From Astrocystis sublimbata (lineage: Eukaryota > Ascomycota > Sordariomycetes > Xylariales > Xylariaceae), in assembly GCA_022453515.1 (NCBI GenBank), contig JAJNNY010000004.1, positions 248,001 to 312,000 of the forward strand: a stretch of 64,000 bases of DNA. The letters are read 5' to 3'. Shown piece by piece: positions 1 to 10,626 of this stretch. Made by a program: the position numbers and the translations under genes. How positions within the stretch are numbered: the stretch's first letter is position 1; the number at the start of each line of letters is the position of its first letter. The notes under the pieces are model-generated. The model ran no database searches and was not told the DNA's origin. It saw only the letters and a program-made list of their open reading frames with translations.

Positions 1-113
1 ATTGCACATTTCGCTGCAACATGAAGCTCATCTCCACCACCACAGTAAAAATATGATCATATTCGCGCCTGCCTAACTGCTTCGCAGATACACCCAAGAT
101 ATTTCCAATTACA

Positions 114-1236
114 ATGGCTACAAACATTGAGACGCACCCTGGCGATAGCCATGAGATACCCGAGTTTGAGGCACATGCATCTACTACGTCATTGAAAGAG
201 AGGATCAAGAAGCACTATGAGATCGCTTCCGACTATTACTATTCCCTCTGGTACGAGAAATTACCCTCTCACGCTGTGCTGTGTTCTAGGTATTCGTTCC
301 CGAACTGGACCATTGACGTTCGAGACCTGCAGGGGCCAGCATATCCATCACGGCTATTTCACCTCTCCCACAGATACCAAAGAGGAGGCTCAAGTGAATC
401 TGATCAAGTATCTCCTGGAGATCTCAGAGCTCGCCCGAGGAGCCAATGTTCTTGACACTGGGTGCGGCATCGGCGGCACGTCGCGCTATCTGGCCAAGGA
501 GCGTGCCTGCAGTGTGACGGGCATCACCATCAGTGGACGGCAGGTCGAGATCGCAAAGAGATTGACCCAAGCCGAGACTTCGACGAGCAGCACTGGCAAA
601 CTAGCGGATGATGCGGATGTGTATTCGTCCGGAGGCAGTTGCCGCTTCCTTGAGCTCGACGCGGAGAAGATGCTCGAGCACTTCTCTGCAGATGGCAAGT
701 CGGCCGCGCAGTTCGACGCTGTCTGGATCTCGGAGGCGCTCTCCCACTTCCCTGATAAACCTCTCTTCTTCAAGTCGGCGTCGGCCCTGCTGGTGCCAGG
801 GAAATCTTCGCGTCTCGTAATTGCTGACTGGTTCAAGTCACCGCAGCTCACGCCCGAGCAGGAGAAGGAGGACATCGCACTGATTGAGGATGGGATGCTA
901 CTGCCGCCGCTCTGCACAGCCCAGCAATACGTTGAGATGGCCAAGACAGCAGGCCTCACTGTTCGCCAGGGTCCAATCGATATCAGTCATGAGGTCGCCA
1001 AGACTTGGTGAGTAGCTTGCCCAGCCGAGTTTGATCTCATGGCGCTCAGCCTCTGTTTCTGACTCATGGTGTTCAGGGATATCTCCTGGGCGTTGGTATC
1101 ATCTCCATCCCTTTGGCTGTTCGCCATTTCTCAGGGACGAGACGGGCTTGCATTTCTCCAGGCTTTTCGTGCGATGCGCCGAGGCTATGCTAATGGAACT
1201 TTCCGTTATGCCATCATGTGCTTCGGGAAACCTTAA
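114..1236 (+). CDS. SAM-dependent methyltransferase, tocopherol-methyltransferase-like
   Basis: Three exons (114-250, 333-1007, 1077-1236) give 323 residues. Both introns are GT-AG and restore one frame: residues SLW run into GQHIHHGYF across intron 1, and AKTW into DISWAL across intron 2. Motif I, VLDTGCGIGG, lies at residues 85-94, followed by TSRYLA. This glycine-rich SAM loop and the IHHGYF region before it resemble gamma-tocopherol methyltransferases and sterol C-methyltransferases. The C-terminus (RYAIMCFGKP) looks complete. Fungi do not make tocopherol, so the acceptor is unknown; a lipid, quinone or secondary metabolite is possible. It converges on the dehydrogenase gene downstream. 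The start is the first ATG of the frame. The fold is confident, the substrate is not. Confidence 0.85.
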
Positions 1237-1717
1237 TGGCCACACTGCGTATTATAAATGCTTGATCTCGCAAGAGAATTACATCCTGGACAGCCTCGAT
1301 AGCTTGGACAAGATCACGATCTGTCCAGCTTGATCTATATACATGACCGGCATCACTTCATGATACATAGTTTCTGATTCAAGTTCACACATGGACATGA
1401 TACCATGAGCAAATGAATGTGGTAGCAAACTACAACTTCGACGGCTTCGGAGCGTCTCGTTTCAAAGTGCATATGGATTTTCTCACCGATAGATAATCCA
1501 GGCCCTGGCTTACGTGAATAAAATATATCATAAAGTCACATGAGATACATTCCCAATATATACAACGCTAAGATATCTGCTTGGAAGACCAACGTTGGTG
1601 CGTGGATATTGCGTAGACAGCTCGTCGCAACTAATGCCTTTGCTCTTGCCCTCATGTACACAATAAACAGACCGACCAGCTAAAAGACTATTTCCTCATT
1701 ATGCTTTGCCCAAAGGC
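1237..1717. other. convergent 3' spacer
   Basis: About 480 bp lie between the stop codons of two converging genes. The sequence is AT-rich with short TATATA-type stretches, as expected of overlapping 3' untranslated regions. No coding sequence is supported. Confidence 0.6.
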
Positions 1718-3062
1718 TTACCGAGCACCCGTGTTCTGTGGGCTCTTGGGGTCGAAGACATCGGATGTAATGACGTCCGGGTACTTGACATCTCCCTGCT
1801 TCAGCGCCTCCTCCATGACCTCCATTATAACGATACTCTCCGAGAGAGGGAGGACGGCACTCTCCTTCTTGCCATCGCGCAGACACCTCGCGACCTCGTC
1901 GGCCTCCCAGAACATGCCCATGCCGAAGCGTCGCTCACGGTCCACGGGAATGGGGCAATCGACGACCTCAACGTTTCCATCGCCTTCCTTCTTGATGATC
2001 TTGTACTGCGTGGGGCGGTAGGCCGGGCCCATGACCTGGATCTCGCCCTCGGTGCCCTGGATCTTGATGGCGGGGCCGCCACTGTTCTTGCCGTCGGTGT
2101 TGGTGGCGATGCGCATCGACGTCAGAGCGATACCTGTGCTCTTGTGGCCGGGGAAGGATGTGATGATGCTCGTGGACTCGTCAGCCCCCGTCTTGTACTG
2201 CTGGATCGAAGCCAATGTCTTCGGCGCCTCCTTCTCAGCCTCGGGCTGCAGGTGGTAGAGAATCTGGAACAGCCAGGTGAGAGAGTAGATGCCGAGATCT
2301 AGCAGTGCGCCACCGGCCAGGTCGATGTTGACCATGCGGTTCTCGTCGGGGAATGTCAGATTGCCATCGGGGCCTTCGCTTCCGATGGAGTTATCGGCTG
2401 TAGCCATTCTTATGTCAGCCGGGGAGTCTTGCCAAAAAAAACAAATTGTCTCGCGTGAGATCCCAACTCACCAATCACTCTGTACACAGTGCCTATAGCA
2501 CCAGCCTTGACCAGCTCACGGATCTTGATGCTCAGCGGGAAATGTCTGGTCCAAACAGCCTCCATCAAGAATACGTTCTTTGCCTTGGCAGCCTCAGCGA
2601 GCTTCCTCGCCTGCGAGGCGGTGACGGTGAAGGCCTTCTCGCACAGTACGTTCTTGCCGGCCTGGATGGCCAGCATGGCGTTCTGGAAGTGGTGGCTGTG
2701 GGGGGTCGCGACATAGATGCAGTCGATGTCCGGGTCGTTGACAAGCTCGTCGTAGGACCCGTAAAGCTTGACGCCCTCGGGCGCCAGGTTGACCTTCTCG
2801 AGGAAGCCGGCGGCGCTCTCCTTGGACCGCGACGAGGCCACGGCCACGACCTTGTGCGCCACGTCGGTCACATCACGAGTCGCAGGGTTGCAGAGCAGGT
2901 CTCGGACGAACACTGCAGCGGCGTGGCTTAGTGAGCAGGCGCACTCTTGTGGCGTTTGGTGTGGTCACACAGATCAGAAGATCGAGGGAGACTTGACTTA
3001 CTCTGCGCGATGAACCCGGTGGCTAGGATGCCCCATCTGACGGTATGCGGTGATTGCGCCAT
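1718..3062 (-). CDS. Gfo/Idh/MocA oxidoreductase, D-xylose/dihydrodiol dehydrogenase type
   Basis: Three exons on the minus strand (3062-3002, 2912-2472, 2397-1718) encode 393 residues, the usual length of fungal NADP-dependent D-xylose 1-dehydrogenase/dimeric dihydrodiol dehydrogenase relatives. The Rossmann loop WGILATGFIA is encoded by exon 1 (residues 9-18). IYVATPHSHHF follows, then CEKAFTV with the probable catalytic Lys113. The C-terminal half (GGALLDLGIYSLTW) is the substrate and dimerisation domain. The intron 2 acceptor at 2399-2398 is preferred because it restores YRVIADNSI; an ATG ten bases upstream at 2407 lies inside the intron. Such enzymes oxidise aldoses or dihydrodiols with NADP; the true substrate cannot be read from sequence. 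Confidence 0.88.
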
Positions 3063-4234
3063 TGTGGGTTTTTATGTGAGGTGATGCGAAGAATTGAGGA
3101 TGAAGAAACAGTGTTTATCTTTGCCACCCTTCGAATTGAGAGACTCTAGTATCTGGAACACGACGTGACTGATCAGGAAAACAATGCCGTGAAGGTCTTT
3201 ATACCGATACTTACTGTCGGCTTATTGACACTCGAGGGCGGGGTAGACAACACAGCATCCTAAGTACACCACTTCCTCGAGTACCTAGTGCTTACATACC
3301 TAACCCACCTATTTTCAAGTACTTATGTAGCTCTAGGTACCTAGTTGCTGGACTTAGAAGCCCAAGGAAACCCCCTACTAGGTACCATAGCAGCTAGAAC
3401 ACCACCAGACTCGGCTGGCTTACTGTTTGAACTTGAAAGTCATATTAATAGCCGTTCTTAGTAATCACGATTATGTGCAAAGGATCTTGGGGCCGGCGGT
3501 CAATGGCTTGGACATGGCATTTTGATCATATACACACTCTTCTATATTGAATCACCTCATCTCACTTATGGTTGTTCAGTACCTGACGATCTGGCAGCTT
3601 GCCTAGATGACCTAGTTGCGGTGAAGAGTTCATGAGGGGTCGAGGGGTTCAAAGCAAGCCGAGATGCTAGGGGAATTTCGACAATCTAGTACATACTTGG
3701 CTAGAACTGGTGTTCTAAGAGGGTGGATTGCTGGACTTGGCGTCCCATGATTTGCCGTTAAACGGCTAAACTCCAAAGGGGTCTGCCGGTAACAGGGTTG
3801 CAAGGGACTGTTGCCGGCATGGTCCAGAGTGTATGTCCGAACTTACACTATTATATCGCAGTTACCTCTGCGACTTAAACCGAGTTGTCAAGTCATATCC
3901 AACAATATAAGCCTTTGTGTGGCACTCACTTTTGAGGAGAGCTTCATGTGACCTGATGAAACCGGAGATTGAGGTGTACAATCTCAGCCACATGGCATAA
4001 TTGTCTCAATCAACTTATAATGCCTGGGAGAGCTGGGAAGCAGAAGTAGATAGAAGCTTTGTTGACAATTCTTAAGTTATAAACTGTATGGCCGAGGGTT
4101 ACAGCATTGGGCCTAAGGACGACATCGAATGTCGAAGAGCAGATATTGCGACTCACCACCTAAGTAGGTACCTAATGCGACTATACGCAATGCGTTTATT
4201 GCATCTTATCCTTTAGACAATATCTAGCTACCTA

Positions 4235-4272
4235 CCTACCTAGGTGTCTGCCTACATAGACACCTAGGTAGG
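4235..4272. repeat. perfect 15-bp inverted repeat with 8-nt loop
   Basis: The left arm CCTACCTAGGTGTCT (4235-4249) is the exact reverse complement of 4258-4272, separated by eight bases. Each arm itself contains the smaller palindrome ACCTAGGT. It sits about 180 bp upstream of the aldo/keto reductase start and could form a hairpin in DNA or in a leader transcript. Confidence 0.9.
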
Positions 4273-4416
4273 CACCTACCCGACCTCTGTAGCTTACCCC
4301 ACCATCGCGTAATTGGTGTCACGGATGAACCACCTGCACATTCGTGATGACGTTTCCATCCCCACGAACAGCCATGTAGTCCCGGCACCCAGTTCTTATA
4401 ATTTCATACAATTCCT

Positions 4417-4419
<3 letters not shown>

Positions 4420-4448
<29 letters not shown>
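4420..4448 (+). repeat. GA dinucleotide microsatellite in the 5' leader
   Basis: About 14.5 uninterrupted GA units end six bases before the aldo/keto reductase ATG at 4455. The tract would be in the mRNA leader if transcription starts upstream of it. GA tracts can bind GAGA-type factors or affect initiation; neither role is shown here. Confidence 0.9.
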
Positions 4449-4450
<2 letters not shown>

Positions 4451-4454
4451 TAAT

Positions 4455-5389
4455 ATGGCTATGCCAAGATTGCTATACGGCACGGCTTGGAAGAAAGAAG
4501 CCACGGCTGACCTGGTCTTCAAAGCTTTGAAAGCCGGATTTCGAGGTATCGATACGGCCGCGCAGCCGCGTCACTACAATGAGCCTCTAGTCGCTACCGG
4601 TCTCAGGGAGGCCATCTCCAAGGGCATTGTGAAGCGAGAAGATGTCTTTGTGTGTGGCTGCGATATTGCTCCGTGCTGAGCCGAAATGCTGACAACATGC
4701 TACAGATACAGACGAAGTTCACACCCGTCAGTGGTCAGGACCTGCACAATATGCCCTACGACCCAAAGGCGCCGTTCGAGGACCAAGTTCACGCCTCCAT
4801 ATCTTCCTCGCTTGCCAACTTCACAGTTGACGAATCAGCGGACGCCTACATTGATAGCCTTGTGTTGCACTCACCGCCATCCAGCCAATTCTCAGACCTG
4901 CTGAGGGTATGGAAGGCTCTAGAGTCTTACGTGCCGCATCGAATCAGGCAGTTGGGAATATCCAACACGGACATAGACGTCGTCAATAAGCTGTGTACTA
5001 GCTCTGATGTCAGATTCCCCCCAGCCGTTGTCCAGAATCGATTCTACCCCGCAACGCAATGGGAGGTCGATCTACGGAAGTATTGTCATAGCCAACATAT
5101 CACGTTCCAGACATTCTGGACCCTGAGCGGGAATCCCCAGCTATTGCGCAGCGACGCCGTTCGGCGACTGGCCGAGGCCGCTGCCATCAGCGCACCCGTC
5201 GCGCTGTACGCTCTTGTGTTGGGTCTAAGAGGAACAACCGTATTGGACGGTACCACGAGCGAGGAGCACATGGCTGAAGATCTCAAGGTAGCCGAGGTCG
5301 TGGATGGGTTCGCTCAGGGTGAAAATAGCCGAGCTACCTGGGTTGCATGTCTCGACGAGTTCAAAGCCCTCATTGGAGAATCGGCATAA
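4455..5389 (+). CDS. aldo/keto reductase
   Basis: Two exons (4455-4649, 4706-5389) give 292 residues. The intron is GTGTGT to CTACAG and joins REDVF to IQTKFT in frame. The reductase catalytic tetrad is visible: Asp33 (GIDTA), Tyr41 (RHYNE), Lys69 (QTKF) and His120 (LVLHSPP). LGISNTDIDVVNKL is the usual strand and helix region of the barrel. The family reduces aldehydes and ketones with NADPH. The length is slightly under the 300-330 common in this family, and the C-terminal substrate loop is short. The start is the ATG immediately after a GA repeat. The neighbouring xylose-dehydrogenase-like gene shares its upstream region, which allows but does not prove joint regulation. Confidence 0.88.
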
Positions 5390-7040
5390 TAAGGTATCCT
5401 CTGTGTCGAGGAGATATGGTGAGATTGAGCGTCACACGAGTTGCGTTGTTGTAATCGGTAGTCAGAGGACAATGATCGCATCCTTGGACAACAAAAAGAC
5501 CTGGTGTGTGTCATCATTGTAACCTGTGGTTGATTTGATACTTTCGAAGCTGCTTAGTTCCCAGCAATGACTCGACACACTTCAGCGTCCTTCGGGGCCT
5601 GCTCCACTTCACCTATCTACTTCCAAAACTGCTGCAGAAAGATTGAAACACCAAAACACTTGAATTATAATGCGGGTTTTAACTGTCCAATGCCTCTCTC
5701 GCATGTGAGAGGAGGTTGTACTGTAAGCATGGCTCGCATGGCTGCCTCGGCTGCTGTTGTAAGTGCATCAAAAGGGATCCACCTCCCTCGACACAAGCCC
5801 GCCCCGTAGAGACGGCATCCAACCAACGATGGATGCGTCGAGCAAAACCTAATCGGCCCCATCTCGCATAAAATCTCACAAGCATCATAAGACCGCATGC
5901 TGAGCCGCTCGCCAAACCTCGTCCACGAGTAGACTGCGCTCGATTGTCCTGTTTCAGCCACGTACATGCGACCTTTGCGTAGGGCGCACAACACCCTTAG
6001 CCGAGCCAAGAAAGGCCTCGCTGCCCCCGGATTATCATTGGCAGGGGCAAGCCACGTCCGGATACCTGGGACGTGACAGACATGCTGAGGTGTGGTCGCG
6101 CGACCGCCAACTGAGACAATCGCCGACGGACGTCGCGGCGGCCATTCAGGCTCATCAAAGTCCGATCGCCAGTCGCTAAGCGAATGGAACCTACGCCTAC
6201 TGGCCACTACATCGCTCAATCCGACGGCGCAAAGCCATACAACGCTTGAACCGCGACCTGGACTAAGTGAGCCACCGACCTGTGGACGTTGGTGTTGCCG
6301 AGCTTTTCTTTACAAAAGTGCTTGTAATTGCTGTGGTTGGTCAGACGATCACCTGGCCAAGGTCGTCCATCACACATTGTTGTTGCCTGTTGATCCCTGA
6401 GGGATTTTGGCGTTGCTCCTTTGCGCCGACCCAGTAGGAAAACACCATACTGAACCTACGGCTGAGATCACCGGCCCGCGGCCCTGGGACTGGGAAACAG
6501 AACGTGGAAATCTCGCATCTTCTGATCCCTGGGGGGCCTGGCAAGCCTGGGTCTTGATTTTACGAGAACGGGACGGCCCGGTGGCGAATTACCAACTTTG
6601 GACCTTACCAAGTACGGGGGGGGGGGGGTCGGGTCACGGGCTCAGGGATTAGATCTCCGAATCTTACCACAGAGAGGGGCAAAAAACGCAACCTTATCTC
6701 GACCGCAACAACCCAGCGACTGCTTCGTCTATCTGCCTACAGGGGGTGTGATACAAGTGAGATCGACTTCCGTCATCCATCAGCGTGACACGGTTGCACA
6801 GCCCTATTCCCACTTTCTACACATTGGCCGCGCATCGCATCGCATCGCCCGTGTCTGTAAGCGACGACAAGGGGGCAAGGGGAAGGTCGGCGAACTCGGT
6901 GTAAAAGGCCTCGGGTGCGCGGCATTGGTACGTATATCGTCCCTTCGGTGGCCCCGTCTTGAGTGTGTGAGACTAGGTCACGAAGGCCCGGCCGGCTGTC
7001 TACTAGTTTCTGCAAACCGGTGCGACAACGCGCAGGAAGC
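5390..7040. other. spacer, no supported gene
   Basis: This stretch lies between the aldo/keto reductase and TRM9. It contains a run of 13 G (6616-6628). An open frame on the minus strand (5665-6219) begins with TTG, has no ATG near its 5' end and resembles no family I know. The 3' part should hold the TRM9 promoter. Confidence 0.55.
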
Positions 7041-7880
7041 ATGTCGTGTTCCACGGGCTCGCTCGACACGGCTGCGGCCGATGCGAAGGCAGAGGTCACT
7101 GCCCATACTGCTACTACTGCGACTACTACTGGTAGTGCGGCGAGCTCGATCCGCGACGCTGCGGCGCAGTCGCCCGAGTTGTACGAGAACGAGCACGTGC
7201 ACGACGTGTACGAGTCGATCGCCAGCCATTTCAGCTCCACGCGGTACAAGCCGTGGCCCTTCATCGCCTCGTTCCTGCGCGAGCGAGTGGTGTCTGGATC
7301 CGTGGGGCTCGACGTCGGCTGCGGCAACGGGAAGTATTTGGGCGTGCGCCAGGAGGGCGACGTGCACATCGTGGGGTCCGATCGGAGTCCCTCGCTGGTG
7401 CGCATCGCGCGCGGGCGCGGCTTCGACGTCGCTGTCGCCGATGGCCTCGCCCTGCCCTTCCGCCGCGGCTGCGCCGACTTCGTGCTCTGCATCGCCGTCA
7501 TCCACCACATGTCGACGCGCGAGAGGCGCGTCGACGCACTCCGGAAACTGCTCGAGTGTGTGAGGAGAGACGGCGGACAGGTGCTTGTCTACGTCTGGGC
7601 GCTGGAACAGAGCTCAAGCCGGCGGGGCTGGGATGTGAACTCAGACCAGGACCAGCTCGTGCCTTGGGTCATCAAGGCCAACCAGAACAAGACGGACAAG
7701 GGCAGCGGTGGAGGCCAGGGTGGGGAGCAGGGTGACGCGACGTATGAGAGGTTCTATCACCTCTACCGCGAGGGGGAACTGGAGGAGGACATGCGTGCGG
7801 CCGGGGGCAAGGTCATAGAGAGTGGATATGAAAGGGACAATTGGTGGGTCATAGGGGGTCACGCGGCGGCAACGTTGTAG
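7041..7880 (+). CDS. TRM9: tRNA (carboxymethyluridine-34 5-O)-methyltransferase, TRM9-like
   Basis: A single exon of 279 residues, the same length as yeast Trm9. Trm9 with its partner Trm112 methylates cm5U at the tRNA wobble position to mcm5U, which supports decoding of AGA and GAA codons. An alanine/threonine-rich N-terminus (1-45) precedes ELYENEHVHDVYESIASHFS. SAM motif I, DVGCGNGKYL, is at 91-100; GSDRS at about 113-117 and CIAVIHHMST at 150-159 follow. QDQLVPWV and RFYHLYREGELE are hallmarks of this family. The frame is open upstream as far as 6963, but the ATG at 7041 gives the expected length. A glycine/glutamine-rich insert lies at 220-231. Confidence 0.92.
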   Translation: MSCSTGSLDTAAADAKAEVTAHTATTATTTGSAASSIRDAAAQSPELYENEHVHDVYESIASHFSSTRYKPWPFIASFLRERVVSGSVGLDVGCGNGKYLGVRQEGDVHIVGSDRSPSLVRIARGRGFDVAVADGLALPFRRGCADFVLCIAVIHHMSTRERRVDALRKLLECVRRDGGQVLVYVWALEQSSSRRGWDVNSDQDQLVPWVIKANQNKTDKGSGGGQGGEQGDATYERFYHLYREGELEEDMRAAGGKVIESGYERDNWWVIGGHAAATL

Positions 7881-9383
7881 GGAACGACGACTGTCTGATG
7901 TTTCCGGAATGGGAGTCGACATAGTGCTTGCCCAGGCGCAAACATATACATAGTAGTGTATACCACTGTGTGCTTGATGTACGGTAGATCGTTCGATCTT
8001 ACGTGGACAAAACTAGGCCTTCACGCAGGGGACCAAGACTAAATGACGACAAACCCGAGCATGCTCCGGGATGAACAAGCGAATCGAGGCTCTGAACATT
8101 TGCTTGACGTGATATTAATATACAGCCCCCCTTTCCTGCCATTCCCTTTTGGCCTGTTATCCATGTAACAACATACCCCTAAGAAAAACCAGTCCAATCC
8201 AAACTCATCACGCTAAAGCAAGAGACGCCTGGGAGTCTATCGTAAAAGAAGCAGAACCAAAAAGCAATAGAAGAAACCAAAACCCCAAAAATCAAAAGGC
8301 TAGCCGGCCACAAGGCGAGTGGAAAGAGGGGGCGGGGAATATCGAGGTTGCCAAGCTTCCCGATTCAACTCGCTCACTATGCTTCCCCATGAATCGCAAA
8401 TGAAGTGGTTTGTCTCGTTGGCCCTTAATGGGATGGGTGTGTTGCGGTTGTGCGAAACGGTTTGCCATACTGCCGAAGTCTCGCCCCTCCCCCTCAGTGC
8501 CTGATGACGCCCAAAATGGAAAATTCAACTCCGTCCCCTTGTCATAAGCTTGCGTACCCCCCTAATTGTTCCTTTCCGTCCTGTCACCAAGCCGCCTCCA
8601 TAGACACTCCAAAAATAAAGAATAAAGAATAAACCTTAAGACGACTATTCATTGACCGAAATTTTGTTGTGAGTTTACGATTCCATTTCTGGAAATGCCT
8701 GATGTGATAGTGCCTTACTATTTATCGTGATTGTCCGCCACATCTAGGTTTGTGCTTGTGTAGAAACTTGTAGTCGAATGTAGACGATGACGTACACAAG
8801 ACGACCAAATTTGCAAAGGAGAAATGACCTGAGTCATGTCTCTTCGTTCTCGTTCAAACATGGCTGCTAGAGTTGGAGGCTTTGCTCATCGCACGCGTTC
8901 TTCAAGGAGACGCTTCGTCAATCTCCACATGCCTATGTCGCTAGTCATCTCCAGTCGCTTATGTCGTCATGCAGTTTGCTGTTGCTGTTTGGTTGTAAAC
9001 GAAGATGCCGAATGTGGTAGAACGTTGACTCCGGTCCGATGCAGATTCCCTGGCTCCTTATGTCCTTTTCGCCATTGTATTTGCCCTAAACTCAGAAAAC
9101 GCGCCGAAGTCCATTGTAGCCGCGTATGTAACGCCGTAGTGTGATGATATGCTGGAGTTTGTAGGGCAAGAAATGAAGGCCATGTAGGCCCGGTACTGTT
9201 TGTTGTTTGTGGGGCATATTGGCCACCGCGCTCCCGTCTCCCTGGCTCCTCGAACGCCTCCTGGACCCTCACCAGTCTTGTGTGTATGCTGGTCGTGGTC
9301 TAAGTTCAATGCTATTGTCATTTCACCTTCCTCCCTGTGACGAAAGTTCCTTGTAACGGAATAAATCTTGTCCCCACTCCAAA
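7881..9383. other. convergent 3' spacer
   Basis: About 1.5 kb between the 3' ends of TRM9 (+) and the MYB gene (-). It has A-rich stretches near 8180-8310 and 8600-8635 suited to 3' end formation. Small open frames (for example 8836-9144) show no protein similarity that I recognise. Confidence 0.55.
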
Positions 9384-10626
9384 CTATCGCCTGGAATGTG
9401 AGTGCTCGTATGGATCTGGAGGAGCATCTAAATGTCTGCGTCTGTTGGTTTCGTAAGGGGGCCCATCAGGGCTCCTTCGTCTTTTCGAGCCTCCTGATGC
9501 TGGGTCGAGATGAGGGTAGCCTAGCGGTGGCATGTAGGGCCCGGGACTTGCTGTAGCGCTATGGATGGGACTCGCACTTGGCATTCCCATCGAATACGCT
9601 GGCGTGCTATACGGACTAACACCAGTCGTAAGCTCTGCAACGCTCGGTAGCATTCCTGGTCGTGGCGGCGGATTGTGCGTTTGGATCGGTGCGAGATGCC
9701 CTCCACCTTGCAAAGGTGGGTATCCGTAGGCAACCTCGTGATGCTCGGGCGGTGGCGGGAGGTGATGTGTCGGAAGACTATCTCTCCGCGACGCAAGTGG
9801 CCGGGACGGAGGGAGTGTGCCGCTGCGGCCATAACCTCTTCCGTGTCCAGGGTCACGCGGCAAACCTCCTTGCGAAGACGAGTGCGCGTGCCGTGCTGAC
9901 CGCGGGGCCCCGTGAGCTGTTTCCAAGGTCTGAGCGGACAGAGAAAAGGGAGTGACTCCAGCTCTCCGAGCCATGTCTTGTTCTCCAAGCTGCCAGTGCA
10001 TCGCCTCTGCCGCGCGCCATGGTATTGCCATCTCTTCTGCGACTTTTGCCCACATGTCGGGTTTGAATCTAGGCTCTACGTTAGTACGTTCTGATTTTGG
10101 TCTCTCCGTCGTCTCTCAGTCCCTCCATCCGACCACAATAACAAGAGCTAGGGATGGGTTTTCGGGGGACCGGTTTCCGTGGGGCGTACCTCTCGTATAG
10201 CCTCGCAAGCTTGTTCTTACGCTCCTCGTCCCACTCACTCCGTCTCTCGAGGTAGTTTTGGTAGTGAAGGCGGCAACTTATGGCGCTTCGCCCCGGTAAC
10301 CTCTTAGAAATATCCTCCCATTTCATGCCGCTACCACGAAGATCGATGATCAGCGCATCCTCTTCCGCTGACCATTTGCTCTGCTTCTTCGCCGGGGCTT
10401 CTGATAGGTGTGGCGGCACACCGCGCTTGCTGACGGTACTTGCAACCATGGGTGCTACTCCTCCTCCAAGGCGAGGAGGGGCCGCGTAGAGGGGGGGTCC
10501 GTAAGACGCCGTCGTCGTGACCGCCTGGCCCGTAGAAGCCGGCACGGATGCGGATCGGCTTGGCTGGGATGAGGGCAATGCAGACTCATTTGAGTCGGGG
10601 GCCTTAAGGAGAGAGGCGATATCCAC
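9384..10626 (-). CDS. MYB/SANT DNA-binding protein, start codon unresolved
   Basis: Two exons (10626-10190, 10068-9384) join in frame, with a strong branch site TACTAAC and acceptor CCTAG. They give about 373 residues counted from a GTG at 10626. A SANT/Myb repeat spans about 82-127 (KWSAEEDALIIDL, W85, W103). A second repeat spans about 130-173 (SEWDEERKNKL, FKPDMWAKVAEEM). The C-terminal half is rich in proline, histidine and serine and ends with basic patches (SKRRRSPD, NRRRH), as in nuclear regulators. The N-terminal VDIASLLKAPDS looks like coding sequence, yet no in-frame ATG precedes it before a TAA. The first in-frame ATG is at 10449 (residue 60), still upstream of the Myb repeats. An upstream exon, a non-AUG start or a base error are all possible. 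Confidence 0.78.

Larger units (their letters stand above)
3063..4454. other. divergent spacer rich in TAGGTACCTA-type motifs
   Basis: This is the shared upstream region of the dehydrogenase (-) and the aldo/keto reductase (+). It holds copies of the palindrome TAGGTACCTA (3334-3343, 4165-4174), a near copy around 3375, a perfect hairpin (4235-4272) and a GA repeat next to the reductase start. No open frame resembles a protein. Confidence 0.6.

Noticed and set aside
2398..2407. ATG at 2407 as the start of a separate short dehydrogenase
   Set aside because: It lies within an intron; splicing at 2399-2398 fuses both halves into one 393-residue enzyme with the complete cofactor domain.
5665..6219. 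184-codon minus-strand frame downstream of the aldo/keto reductase
   Set aside because: It begins with TTG, the first ATG is far inside, and no motif or splice partner supports a gene.
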